Positions 1 through 9,210 of a stretch of DNA of 64,000 nucleotides are shown one piece after another; positions within the stretch are counted from its first letter, which is position 1; every line of letters begins with the position of its first letter. Location of the stretch: positions 558,001 through 622,000 of the forward strand of contig NZ_JBBUTH010000003.1 in NCBI RefSeq assembly GCF_038066595.1, written 5' to 3'. The position numbers and the translations under genes are program-made. The DNA is from Pseudaquabacterium inlustre (GTDB lineage Bacteria; Pseudomonadota; Gammaproteobacteria; Burkholderiales; Burkholderiaceae_C). The notes below the pieces were generated by a model. That model did no database searches and had not been told where the DNA came from. It saw only the letters and a program-made list of their open reading frames with translations.

Positions 1-76
1 AGGGCCTGCTGGGTCGGTTGTTCAACTGATCGCCGCCGCTTCCACGTATCCATATCTGAATCTCGAAAGCATTGCG

Positions 77-961
77 ATGGACCGCGTTCTCTTTGGCGAC
101 AACCAGTTCTTCGGCGTGAACCACATGTCGGAGGAAAAGGCCCGTGCGCAGCAAATGCGCTTCCAGGACCTGCAGGCGATCATCGATGTGCTCGATGCGG
201 CTTACCAGGAAGGCATCAGGACCTTCATGTGCACCACGCATGACCGCGTGGCGCAAATCTGCGATCACTTCAGGGCCAACCAGGACAAATACCCCGATTA
301 CCAGTTCTACCCGTGCATGCCCTATGCACACAAGTACGCGAACGCCGTCACCGAGCACGGCATGATCGACGCGTTGCGCATGTTCCTGCCACAGGACGGG
401 GCGGTGGGCGCCATGCTCAAGGGTGGGGTCGCCCTGGCCAACAAGGACGTGGCCACGATCATGCAGTTGCTGATTGATGCTGAGATGAAGATGTTCCACG
501 GTCTGAAGACCCCGGTGGTCTTTATCCAGAACGTCATCACTGATCTGCTGCTGGGCTTGAAGTTCGACGAGTGCTTCCGCATCTTTCACGATCATGTGCG
601 CGAGAAGTACGGCGCCGAGCCGGGCTACATCACGATGAACGTGCCCAAGCTGCTTGACGTGCTGGACCGGCTGGGCATCGACAACCCGATCGTCTGCGCC
701 AATATCAACAAGATTGGCTTCCGCATGTGCGGCGGCATCGAGGCTTACGAAAAGACAATCGCCACGCGGCGCTTTCGGCCCGTGGCGATGTCGGTGCTGG
801 CTTCTGGCGCGATCTCGCCGCGCGAAGCCATCGAGTACGTTTGCCGTCAGCCGCGCATCGAGTCCATTGTCTTTGGTGCGTCGAGTCGGGCGAACATTCG
901 GCAGACCAAGCACTTGATTGATGAACTCAGCACAGTAGCTCTGGCGCCTGCACTGCCGTAA
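77..961 (+). CDS. Conserved protein of unknown function, aldo/keto-reductase-like barrel
   Basis: A 294-residue soluble protein without signal peptide or membrane segments. I do not recognise a named family. It opens with the strand-like FGDNQFFGVNH, and its end (IESIVFGASSRANIRQ) resembles the last strand and cofactor-loop region of aldo/keto reductases, so a TIM-barrel oxidoreductase-like fold is plausible. No clear catalytic tetrad is visible. The ATG at 77 follows a weak purine stretch (gaaag), but the frame stays open to the left edge of the window, so the true start could lie further left. A different frame ends with a stop at 27-29 (tail GLLGRLFN), probably the end of the preceding gene. 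It converges with the polysaccharide-lyase-like gene 4 bases away and shares its lower GC content. A role in exopolysaccharide metabolism is inferred from position only. Confidence 0.7.
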   Translation: MDRVLFGDNQFFGVNHMSEEKARAQQMRFQDLQAIIDVLDAAYQEGIRTFMCTTHDRVAQICDHFRANQDKYPDYQFYPCMPYAHKYANAVTEHGMIDALRMFLPQDGAVGAMLKGGVALANKDVATIMQLLIDAEMKMFHGLKTPVVFIQNVITDLLLGLKFDECFRIFHDHVREKYGAEPGYITMNVPKLLDVLDRLGIDNPIVCANINKIGFRMCGGIEAYEKTIATRRFRPVAMSVLASGAISPREAIEYVCRQPRIESIVFGASSRANIRQTKHLIDELSTVALAPALP

Positions 962-965
962 TCAC

Positions 966-3740
966 TCAAGGCACGGTGACGCTTCGGCCGTCGAAGATGG
1001 CGTCCACGCCATTGTTGATGTTGACAGACACTGCAGCAGCACCCGTGAAGGTGACCTTCACGGGTGTTGCGGAGCAGTCTTCCCGGATCACCGTGACGGC
1101 GACGAGTTCGTTGCTTCTGGTGGTGACGGCAAAGCGGGCATGGTATTGATCGGCAGCGCCGTTCTCCGGTGCAATGTCGAAACCCTTGGACAGGGCAAAG
1201 CTCCCGGCTGGACCGTAAACTGCGATGCAAGCCGAAGAGGCGCCATTGACTACGCTCACGGAACCACCGGTGCCGCTCGCAAAGCTGGCGGGGGCGTGAA
1301 AGTTCAATTCCCAGCGCCGCGCCGAGTCACTCTTGGCATAGTCGTACACCACCAGAACTCGGCTGCTTCGGTTGTAGGCCACGGTGCGCACAGCGCTCTT
1401 CAGCAAGGCTGTCCAGGCGTAAGTTGATGGGTCATAGCTGCGATACGCGAGGGTGGCGTCGCCAGTGGCAACGGCCCACAGACCTGTGTCAGCTTGATTG
1501 ACCAACTTGCCCCGGGCGTCGCGTGATTGCACCGGTGATCCGGGTAGCTTGGGCACGCCGCTAGCGATCTCGGCCTGGCCAATCCCACCATCAAAGGTGA
1601 GAGCGTTTTTGTAGCGAGTGGCGCGCGTTACTGCGGCATGGTGGGGCGACAGCCAATAGGGGTAGTAGCCCGAACTGATCAGGAGATCTTTGCCCTTCGA
1701 AATCAGCGTGAAGGAATTCTGATCTGCGAAGGAGTGCGCCCAGTCGCCGAACTCGCTTGAACGGAAGGCCACGCTGCTGCGGTCTGATCGCGAGGTATCG
1801 GAATGGATGGCTGCAACCCCAGCGTCGTCGAAGACCCAAGAACGATCTACGGGCGCCGACGAAACCGTTGTACCCAGACCCTGAAGCATGAGCAACCAGG
1901 GGCTCATGTAGTACTTGGCCGTCGCAGTGGAGGCGCCTGCTTTCCAGTACCAGTTGTGGATTGGCGTGCCAGTTTGCTGGGCATACAGCCGGAACTGATT
2001 GAAGGCGTAGTTGGTGTAGTGGGTGGTGGTTTCCGTGTCATCGCCAAATGGGCTGCGATGCGTTCCGCCCGGTGCAGTGAACGCCAGCAAGAAGTCGCCG
2101 AGCTTGGCGACTGACGGATGCTTGGCAAGATTCAGGCCGGTCACGGCTTGCGTGGCTGCCATGGCTTCTGCAAGGTGTCCGATCCGATACCAAGCGTAGG
2201 CAACACCGTTGCCGAAGCCACCGTCGTCAGCGCCCCACATGTTTGCCGATCCAAGCAGGATGTCCCAGGTCTTGGCCAGCCACGCAGTACTGTTGGTGAA
2301 ACCTTCAGTACCAGCAGTCAGCATCAGCGCCTGCAGCACGTTCCAGACAAGCACGTCAACATGCGAATCAAAGGGGCTGGCATCGAGACTGTCAAACCTG
2401 GCCATCGCTTGGGAAATGCGGTCTGACAGCGATGACACGATCTGCTGCACCTGCACGGCTGTCAGGTCGGCTTTGAACAGGTCCAGAGCTGTTGCCAACG
2501 CCAGATAGATGGCGCGATTGCCGTAGTCGAAATTGCTCTCGCTGGTGACGCCGCTGGGCGACCAACCGGCGAGATTCAATGCCCGTGTGATGCCCGCGTC
2601 GCGGAATCGGACATCTCCAGTGAAGCGATAGGCGAAGGCCAGCGCTTCGACATATCGAGTCTCGGCATCGCAGGTCTTGCGCAGCGCGTCCATGCTGACC
2701 TTGGACGTGATCGTGAAAGAGTCGTAACTGAAGCCTGTAAGTCCGGCGACTTGAGGCAACGGCGTGACGACGGCCGTTTCGGCCATGGCAATCAAGTTCT
2801 TGTAACCAGTGGCGAGGTCGCCGGCCAGGGCCGACGCCTTCAAGGCGGCGAAGGTCGCGCCAGATGGCAGTGCTCTGGGGTGTCCCCGCGCGGCGGCTTT
2901 CGCGGCCACCGTGACGCCGGCCGGAAAGACCACGACCGGGGTTGTCGCTTCGACCGTGAAACGTCGCGCACTGCTGGCCACCAGCTTGCCGGACTTGTTT
3001 GTGTAGGAGACCGTCCATTCATAGTCGCCGGCCGGCAGTGCCTGGTTCGGCATCAAGCGCGGTGTGTTGGGCGACGCGCTCAGCGCGGCCACGCCGGTTT
3101 TCCGATTGCGAACCGAGAGCGTCCATGGTGACAACGCATCCTTGTCGTTCGGTTGGCGCCAGGAAAACACCGGCGGATTGCTTGCAACCTTCAGACAGTC
3201 GCGTGGCAAGAGGCGACGGTTATTCCAGGTGTTTCCATCGATGAAGTCGCTGTAGACACCTGGGGTGCATCCGGCCGCGTTCCGGGTGCGAATGCCCGAT
3301 CCATCCAGTGTGGTCAGTGCAGTCACGACAGCTTGGGCCGACGACACAGACTCTGGCTGCGATGCTTGCAGCGCGGCCACCTGCTCCAGGGGTGCGCTTG
3401 TCTCCTGCGTCGATGCGATCGAAGTCGCGCCTGTGCTGTCGGTCACGGTGGATGCCGCTGGCTCAGCAAGGGTAACCGTGCCCAGTGATGTGGCAATCAC
3501 TGCATCCGTAGCTCCGTCGATTGAATTCATGCCGACAGCGGTTGGCATGGTGACGGTCTCCGGTACGCTGGCAACTGTGTCAACCGGCGCAGCTGCAACT
3601 TTGGAGCTTTCTGCCGAAGTGCTGCTGTTGGTGTCGCCGCCGGCGTCCCCGCCCCCTCCGCCACAAGCGCTTATCAACGCACAGAGCAGGATGAAGGAAG
3701 CAGTCACGGTGTACCTGCTGTGTTGGAGCGTGTGAGCCAT
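966..3740 (-). CDS. Heparinase II/III-like polysaccharide lyase lipoprotein
   Basis: A 924-residue exported lipoprotein. The N-terminus is a lipoprotein signal with lipobox ISAC (Cys about residue 26), then a Gly/Ser/Thr-rich linker to about residue 150. Next comes a fibronectin-like region (about 160-270, with NPPVFSWRQP and GDYEWTVSYTNKSGK) as in DUF4962-type lyases. A long helical region rich in Tyr, Trp and His (about 290-630, including NFDYGNRAIYLALA and HRSPFGDDTETTTHYTNYAFNQ) looks like an alpha/alpha toroid. The C-terminal beta-rich heparinase II/III-like part starts near FADQNSFTLISKGKDLL and LSPHHAAVTR. Such enzymes cut uronic-acid polysaccharides by beta-elimination; the substrate here is unknown. 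Next to exopolysaccharide genes, it may trim or recycle the cell's own polymer at the outer membrane. GC content is lower than in the genes to the right. Confidence 0.78.
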   Translation of the reverse strand: MAHTLQHSRYTVTASFILLCALISACGGGGGDAGGDTNSSTSAESSKVAAAPVDTVASVPETVTMPTAVGMNSIDGATDAVIATSLGTVTLAEPAASTVTDSTGATSIASTQETSAPLEQVAALQASQPESVSSAQAVVTALTTLDGSGIRTRNAAGCTPGVYSDFIDGNTWNNRRLLPRDCLKVASNPPVFSWRQPNDKDALSPWTLSVRNRKTGVAALSASPNTPRLMPNQALPAGDYEWTVSYTNKSGKLVASSARRFTVEATTPVVVFPAGVTVAAKAAARGHPRALPSGATFAALKASALAGDLATGYKNLIAMAETAVVTPLPQVAGLTGFSYDSFTITSKVSMDALRKTCDAETRYVEALAFAYRFTGDVRFRDAGITRALNLAGWSPSGVTSESNFDYGNRAIYLALATALDLFKADLTAVQVQQIVSSLSDRISQAMARFDSLDASPFDSHVDVLVWNVLQALMLTAGTEGFTNSTAWLAKTWDILLGSANMWGADDGGFGNGVAYAWYRIGHLAEAMAATQAVTGLNLAKHPSVAKLGDFLLAFTAPGGTHRSPFGDDTETTTHYTNYAFNQFRLYAQQTGTPIHNWYWKAGASTATAKYYMSPWLLMLQGLGTTVSSAPVDRSWVFDDAGVAAIHSDTSRSDRSSVAFRSSEFGDWAHSFADQNSFTLISKGKDLLISSGYYPYWLSPHHAAVTRATRYKNALTFDGGIGQAEIASGVPKLPGSPVQSRDARGKLVNQADTGLWAVATGDATLAYRSYDPSTYAWTALLKSAVRTVAYNRSSRVLVVYDYAKSDSARRWELNFHAPASFASGTGGSVSVVNGASSACIAVYGPAGSFALSKGFDIAPENGAADQYHARFAVTTRSNELVAVTVIREDCSATPVKVTFTGAAAVSVNINNGVDAIFDGRSVTVP

Positions 3741-3778
3741 GGACGAAAGATTTCAGGAACCGAAAGGAGGGGCTTGGC

Positions 3779-3790
3779 AGGGATATCCCT
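3779..3790. promoter_or_regulatory. Perfect 12-base palindrome in the leader of the lyase gene
   Basis: AGGGATATCCCT is a perfect inverted repeat 39 bases upstream of the lyase start, in the 194-base gap between that gene and ccoG. A possible promoter lies upstream on the minus strand: TTGACC (3874-3879) and TAACAA (3852-3857) separated by 16 bases, which would put the palindrome in the 5' untranslated region. It could be an operator, but no known regulator motif is recognised. Confidence 0.3.
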
Positions 3791-3934
3791 CTGCTTTTTC
3801 GGTGCCCTATCAATCGAACTAAGCAACTTTACGCGGGCTTGTGCGACGAACTTGTTACTGGCCGTTGGTTGCGGGTCAAGAGCGCGGCCTTTCAGCGGCG
3901 GTGCGCAAGGCGACAAGACACATTAGGACGACGC

Positions 3935-5377
<1,443 letters not shown>

Positions 5378-5389
5378 GGAGGCAGAGGG

Positions 5390-6649
5390 TCAGCCCGGCC
5401 GGCCGTCGGCGCGGGCGCGGGTGAGCCAGGGAGCGTAGTGCAGCGCATACAGGCCGAAGGCCGCGCTCCACAGCAGGGCCGAGAGCAGTATGGCGGTGGC
5501 ATGTGACGCCGGCCAGGCCAGGGGCAGCAGCACACGCACCAGGCCGGCGGCGATGACCAGCCCGTAGCAGGCCACGTCGCAACGGTCGGCCTGCAGCGGG
5601 CGGCCGGTGTGGCCACGCGCGGTGCGGGTCATCATGCCCAGGCACAGCGCGCCCACGGCGCCCACGGTGAGTGCGTGCGTGGCCGGGCTGGCCGGCAGCC
5701 AGCCCATGGCCGCCGCGGCGCGCAGCAGCAGGTGCAGCGGAATGAAGGCATAGGCGGCATGCAGCACCCACACCAGCGGATTGCCGCGTGTGGCGCCGGG
5801 GTGCCAGTGCCACAGCCGCAAGCCGTGCACCACGGCACCGCCCAGCGCGGCCAGCGCCAGCAGCACGGCCAGTGCCGGTGCCGCGGGTGGCCACAGGGTG
5901 CCCAGCACCGGGCCCAGCGCATCCAGCGCCAGCAGCACCAGCGGCGTGGCGATGGCCAGTTGCTCCAGCCACGGCAGGCGTTGCGCATCGGCACCCGGCA
6001 CGCCGTTGTTGGTGAACATGGGCACCACGCGGCCGGCCATCACGGCCATGATCAGCAGCAGCACGTCCAGCCCGGCTTGCAGGCCGGCGCTCTGCCACGC
6101 CACGCCGGGTGCGGCCAGCCAGCCCAGTTGCACCGCATGCACCAGGCCGGCGGCCGCGCTGAACAGCGCCAGCAGCGCCACGAAGAAATAGTTGCGCCGG
6201 TTGCCCCCGGCATGCAGCGCGCGGCCCAGGCCCCAGGCAGCCACCAGCGGAAAGGCCACATTGGCCAGCGCAGCCGCCAGCGTCCAGGGCGTGAGCACCA
6301 GCACGCGCGCGGCCAGCCACAGCGCCGCCACGGCCATCAGCGTGCGGCCCTTGGGCGTGGGCTGACCGCTCCAGTTCTGACCCGCGGTGAACAGGAAGCC
6401 GGTCACCACCGCCAGCGCAAAGCCGAACAGCATCTCGTGCGCGTGCCACACCGGCCCGCGCAGGTAGGCGTGCTGCAGCCAGCCGGTGGCCTGCAGTGCC
6501 CACAGCGGCACGCTCAGGGCCGCCAGCAGTGCCGCGGCCAGGTAGAACGGCCGGAAGCCCAACGCCCACAGCGCGAAGGCCGGCGGCGTGCCAGGGGCCG
6601 GGCGGCGCGAGGGCAGCACGGGTTCGGCGATCGGGATCAGTGTGGCCAT
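5390..6649 (-). CDS. nnrS: NnrS family haem- and copper-containing membrane protein
   Basis: A 419-residue hydrophobic protein with about 12 membrane helices and conserved His residues in membrane stretches (for example GPVWHAHEMLFGFA near 65-80 and the RTARGHTGRPL loop near 340). Both are hallmarks of NnrS. The family is a membrane protein reported to bind haem and copper and to relieve nitric oxide stress, acting in the inner membrane of denitrifying and NO-exposed bacteria. The ATG at 6649 is preceded by a GAGG-like ribosome site. It starts 10 bases after the nsrR stop and ends 12 bases before ccoG, so the three genes read as one operon under NsrR control. Confidence 0.92.
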   Translation of the reverse strand: MATLIPIAEPVLPSRRPAPGTPPAFALWALGFRPFYLAAALLAALSVPLWALQATGWLQHAYLRGPVWHAHEMLFGFALAVVTGFLFTAGQNWSGQPTPKGRTLMAVAALWLAARVLVLTPWTLAAALANVAFPLVAAWGLGRALHAGGNRRNYFFVALLALFSAAAGLVHAVQLGWLAAPGVAWQSAGLQAGLDVLLLIMAVMAGRVVPMFTNNGVPGADAQRLPWLEQLAIATPLVLLALDALGPVLGTLWPPAAPALAVLLALAALGGAVVHGLRLWHWHPGATRGNPLVWVLHAAYAFIPLHLLLRAAAAMGWLPASPATHALTVGAVGALCLGMMTRTARGHTGRPLQADRCDVACYGLVIAAGLVRVLLPLAWPASHATAILLSALLWSAAFGLYALHYAPWLTRARADGRPG

Positions 6650-6659
6650 GGGGCCTCGG

Positions 6660-7118
6660 TCAAAGGGCTGCGGTGCGCTGCAGCAGCGCGGTCAGGGCCT
6701 TGGGCTGCGTGACCAGGTCGGCCAGCGTGACGCCATCGAGCACGGCGTGGAAGGCTTGCGTGGCCTCGCGCAGCACGCGCTGCAGGCGGCAAACCTTCAC
6801 GATGGTGCAGGTGTTGTGCGCGCGGTCGAAGCACTCGGCCGGCAGGTCGCCGCCCTCGGCCGCGCGCACCACGGCCCCGATGCCGATGTCTTGCGGCGGC
6901 AGCGCCAGGCCCATGCCACCGCCCTTGCCGCGTACCGTGGCCACCCAGCCCTGTTTGCCCAGGAAGTGCACCACCTTGGTCAGGTGGTTCTCGCTGATGC
7001 CGTAGGCGGTGGCGATCTCGGCAATGGTGGCCCGCCGCTCGGGCTGTGCGGCCAGGTAGATCAGCACGCGCAGGCTGTAGTCGGTGAAGCTGGTGAGGCG
7101 CACGGCTTGAAGGTGCAT
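6660..7118 (-). CDS. nsrR: Rrf2-family nitric oxide-sensing repressor NsrR
   Basis: A 152-residue Rrf2-family regulator with an N-terminal winged helix-turn-helix (TIAEIATAYGISENHLTKVVHFL, about 31-53) followed by the RGKGGGMGLA wing. Three cysteines at about 96, 104 and 110 (ECF...NTCTIVKVC) match the iron-sulfur ligands of NsrR. The spacing between the first two is seven residues, wider than in the E. coli protein. NsrR holds an Fe-S cluster that nitric oxide destroys, releasing DNA. The neighbour nnrS and the NsrR-like palindromes just upstream strongly support NsrR over IscR or RirA. It heads nsrR-nnrS-ccoG, and the operator at 7123-7145 starts only 5 bases from its start codon, implying autorepression. 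Confidence 0.93.
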   Translation of the reverse strand: MHLQAVRLTSFTDYSLRVLIYLAAQPERRATIAEIATAYGISENHLTKVVHFLGKQGWVATVRGKGGGMGLALPPQDIGIGAVVRAAEGGDLPAECFDRAHNTCTIVKVCRLQRVLREATQAFHAVLDGVTLADLVTQPKALTALLQRTAAL

Positions 7119-7122
7119 TTAT

Positions 7123-7145
7123 GATGCATCTATTTTAGGTGCGTC
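7123..7145. promoter_or_regulatory. NsrR-like operator, nsrR-proximal
   Basis: A 23-base imperfect palindrome whose arms (GATGCATCTAT, and GACGCACCTAA read on the other strand) match at 8 of 11 positions. The GATGCAT core matches the known NsrR binding consensus, an AAGATGCATTT-type half site. It lies 5 bases upstream of the nsrR start codon, so occupancy would block expression of nsrR-nnrS-ccoG. Confidence 0.75.
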
Positions 7146-7154
7146 GGCTGTTGA

Positions 7155-7177
7155 AAGCAATATTTCAGATGCATCTT
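7155..7177. promoter_or_regulatory. NsrR-like operator, HPP-proximal
   Basis: A second 23-base palindrome with arms aagcaatattt and agatgcatctt; read inverted, they match at 7 of 11 positions. The right arm is a perfect AAGATGCATCT half site on the minus strand. It ends 20 bases before the ATG of the HPP/CBS gene. Two operators in one 79-base divergent gap suggest that both transcripts respond to nitric oxide. Confidence 0.75.
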
Positions 7178-7197
7178 CAAAATGGACGCAGATCCGG

Positions 7198-8379
7198 ATG
7201 AGCGAGACAAGCCCTTCACCTGTTCCGCCAGCGATTGGGCCGCGCTGGCGCTGGCCGGCGCCGTTGGCCATCGACCGGCGCGAGCGGCTGCGCGCTGCGG
7301 TGGGTGTGGCCGTGGGCTTGATGGTGGCTGGCGCCCTCTCGCGGTGGCTGCAAGGGCCGTGGGCCGGGCAAGCCGCCGGTGCATGGCTGGTGGCGCCGCT
7401 GGGCGCCAGCGCGGTGCTGGTGTTCGTGCTGCCGGCCAGCCCGCTGGCCCAGCCGTGGCCCGTGGTGGGTGGCAACCTGGTCAGTGCGCTGGCGGGCCTT
7501 GCGGTGATGTCGCTGGGTGGCCAGCACCTGTGGCCGCCACTGGCGGTGGCTTTGGCGGCCGGCCTGGGTGTGGCGGCGATGATGGCCGCACGCTGCCTGC
7601 ACCCGCCGGGCGGCGGCACGGCCGCGCTGATGGTGCTGGCCGGCGTGAGCGACTGGCGCTTCGCGCTGTTTCCGGTGGCGACCAATGTGCTGCTGCTGGT
7701 GGCCGCCGGCGTGGCCTACAACCGCGCCACCGGCCGGGCCTATCCTCACCCTGACCGGCCGGCGCCAGCCGCTGCCCATGCGGACGAGCCGCCGGTGCGC
7801 TTCAGCGAGGCCGACATCGACCGCGCGCTGGCCCGCTACAACCAGGTGCTGGATGTGCCACGCGATGACCTGCGCGCGCTGCTGGAGGCGGCCGAGACCG
7901 AGTCCTTGCGGCGCCGCATGGGCGAGCTGCGCTGCCGCGACATCATGTCGCACGACGTGCGGACGGTGAGCTACGGTACCGCGTTGCAGGACGCTTGGGC
8001 GCTGCTGCGGCAGCATCGCATCAAGGCCCTGCCGGTGGTGGAGCGCAGTGGGCGCCTGGTGGGCATCGTCACGCAGGCCGACTTTCTGCGCGGGGCCGAT
8101 CTGGATGTGCTGAAGGGCTTCGACGAGCGTCTGCGCCAGCTGATCCGCGCCACGCCGGGCAGCCACAGCGACAAGCCCGAGGTCGTGGGCCAGATCATGA
8201 CCCGCCAGGTGCGCGTGACCCGCGACCACCGCAGCCTGGCCGAGATGCTGCCGCTGTTCTCGGCCACCGGCCACCACCACATCCCGGTGCTGGGCGAGGG
8301 GGATCGGCTGGTCGGCATCCTCACCCAGACCGATCTGGTGCGGGCACTGGGGCGCGAGCAGGGGCTGACATCCGGCTGA
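7198..8379 (+). CDS. HPP family membrane protein fused to a CBS-domain pair
   Basis: A 393-residue protein. Residues about 25-185 form the HPP membrane domain (several helices, with GAWLVAPLGASAVLVF and the family's CLHPPGGG signature). A linker leads to two CBS motifs (about 240-300 from CRDIMSHDVRTV, and about 328-390 from VGQIMTRQVRVT). CBS pairs usually bind adenine nucleotides and gate the attached domain. HPP proteins have been linked to nitrite transport in chloroplasts and cyanobacteria; bacterial members are mostly uncharacterised. It diverges from nsrR and has an NsrR-like operator at its 5' end, so a role in nitric oxide or nitrite handling is a reasonable inference. The start is the ATG at 7198; no strong ribosome site is visible. 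Confidence 0.88.
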   Translation: MSETSPSPVPPAIGPRWRWPAPLAIDRRERLRAAVGVAVGLMVAGALSRWLQGPWAGQAAGAWLVAPLGASAVLVFVLPASPLAQPWPVVGGNLVSALAGLAVMSLGGQHLWPPLAVALAAGLGVAAMMAARCLHPPGGGTAALMVLAGVSDWRFALFPVATNVLLLVAAGVAYNRATGRAYPHPDRPAPAAAHADEPPVRFSEADIDRALARYNQVLDVPRDDLRALLEAAETESLRRRMGELRCRDIMSHDVRTVSYGTALQDAWALLRQHRIKALPVVERSGRLVGIVTQADFLRGADLDVLKGFDERLRQLIRATPGSHSDKPEVVGQIMTRQVRVTRDHRSLAEMLPLFSATGHHHIPVLGEGDRLVGILTQTDLVRALGREQGLTSG

Positions 8380-8405
8380 AGCCTGCCTGCCGTTACGATG
8401 GCCCG

Positions 8406-9197
8406 ATGACGGACACGACCCATCTGCTGCCAGCCCTCGAGGCCCTCACGCGCGAAGCCGGTCGCGTGGTCATGGCCATCTACGCCACGCCCTTCGAGGT
8501 TCAGGGCAAGGCCGACGCGTCACCGGTGACGCTGGCCGACCAGCAGGCCGAGCAGGTGATCACCGAGGGGCTGCGCGCGTTGACACCCGACCTGCCCATC
8601 GTGGCCGAGGAGGCCATGGCCGCCGGTGCCAGCCCCGACCTGGCGGCCGGTGGCGGGCGTTTCTGGCTGGTTGACCCATTGGACGGCACCAGGGAGTTCG
8701 TGCAGCGCAACGGCGAGTTCACCGTCAACATCGCGTTGATCGAGCGCGGCGTGCCGGTGCTGGGCGTGGTGCTGGCGCCGGCGCTCGACGAGGGGCGCGG
8801 CCGCTTGTGGAGCGGCGTGGTGGGGCAGGGCGCCTGGGTGAGCGATGCGCAGGGCCGGCGCACCATGGCTTGCCGGGCCGTGCCCGAGCCCGGGCTCACC
8901 GTGCTGGGCAGCCGATCGCATGGCGATGCGGCCGCGCTGGATGCCTATCTCGCCGGCCGGCAGGTGGCCGAGGTGAAGGCGGCCGGCTCGTCGCTGAAGC
9001 TGTGCCTGATCGCCGAAGGCTGTGCCGATCTGTACCCGCGCTTCGGCCGCACGATGGAATGGGACATCGCCGCCGGCCACGCCGTGCTGGCGGCCGCCGG
9101 CGGCCGGGTGTGCACGCTGGAGGGTGCGCCGCTGGCCTACGGCAAGCCGGGCTTCGAGAACCCGCACTTCGTGGCCGAGGGCGGCGCCGCGGCCTGA
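8406..9197 (+). CDS. cysQ: 3'(2'),5'-bisphosphate nucleotidase CysQ
   Basis: A 263-residue inositol-monophosphatase-fold enzyme that removes a phosphate from 3'-phosphoadenosine 5'-phosphate, the by-product of sulfate assimilation and sulfation. Visible motifs are the metal-binding IVAEE (about 63-67), the DPLDGTREF signature (about 90-98, typical of CysQ rather than SuhB) and the C-terminal GRTMEWDIAAGHAVL. The ATG at 8406 was chosen because the family begins about there. It has no Shine-Dalgarno sequence, but a -10-like TACGAT ends 6 bases upstream, suggesting a leaderless message. It is convergent with wecB (13 bases apart). Its position beside polysaccharide genes could reflect sulfated polymer metabolism, but nothing here proves that. 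Confidence 0.9.
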   Translation: MTDTTHLLPALEALTREAGRVVMAIYATPFEVQGKADASPVTLADQQAEQVITEGLRALTPDLPIVAEEAMAAGASPDLAAGGGRFWLVDPLDGTREFVQRNGEFTVNIALIERGVPVLGVVLAPALDEGRGRLWSGVVGQGAWVSDAQGRRTMACRAVPEPGLTVLGSRSHGDAAALDAYLAGRQVAEVKAAGSSLKLCLIAEGCADLYPRFGRTMEWDIAAGHAVLAAAGGRVCTLEGAPLAYGKPGFENPHFVAEGGAAA

Positions 9198-9210
9198 GCC
9201 GCAAACGAAC

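Noticed and set aside
3720..3926. Small plus-strand frame with an AAAGGAGG sequence near 3763
   Set aside because: The ribosome-like sequence is not properly spaced from any ATG and the frame has no homolog-like features; the gap is better read as lyase promoter region.
8406..9197. Inositol monophosphatase (SuhB) as the identity of this gene
   Set aside because: The DPLDGTREF signature and C-terminal GRTMEWDIAAGHA fit CysQ; SuhB has DPLDGTxNF.
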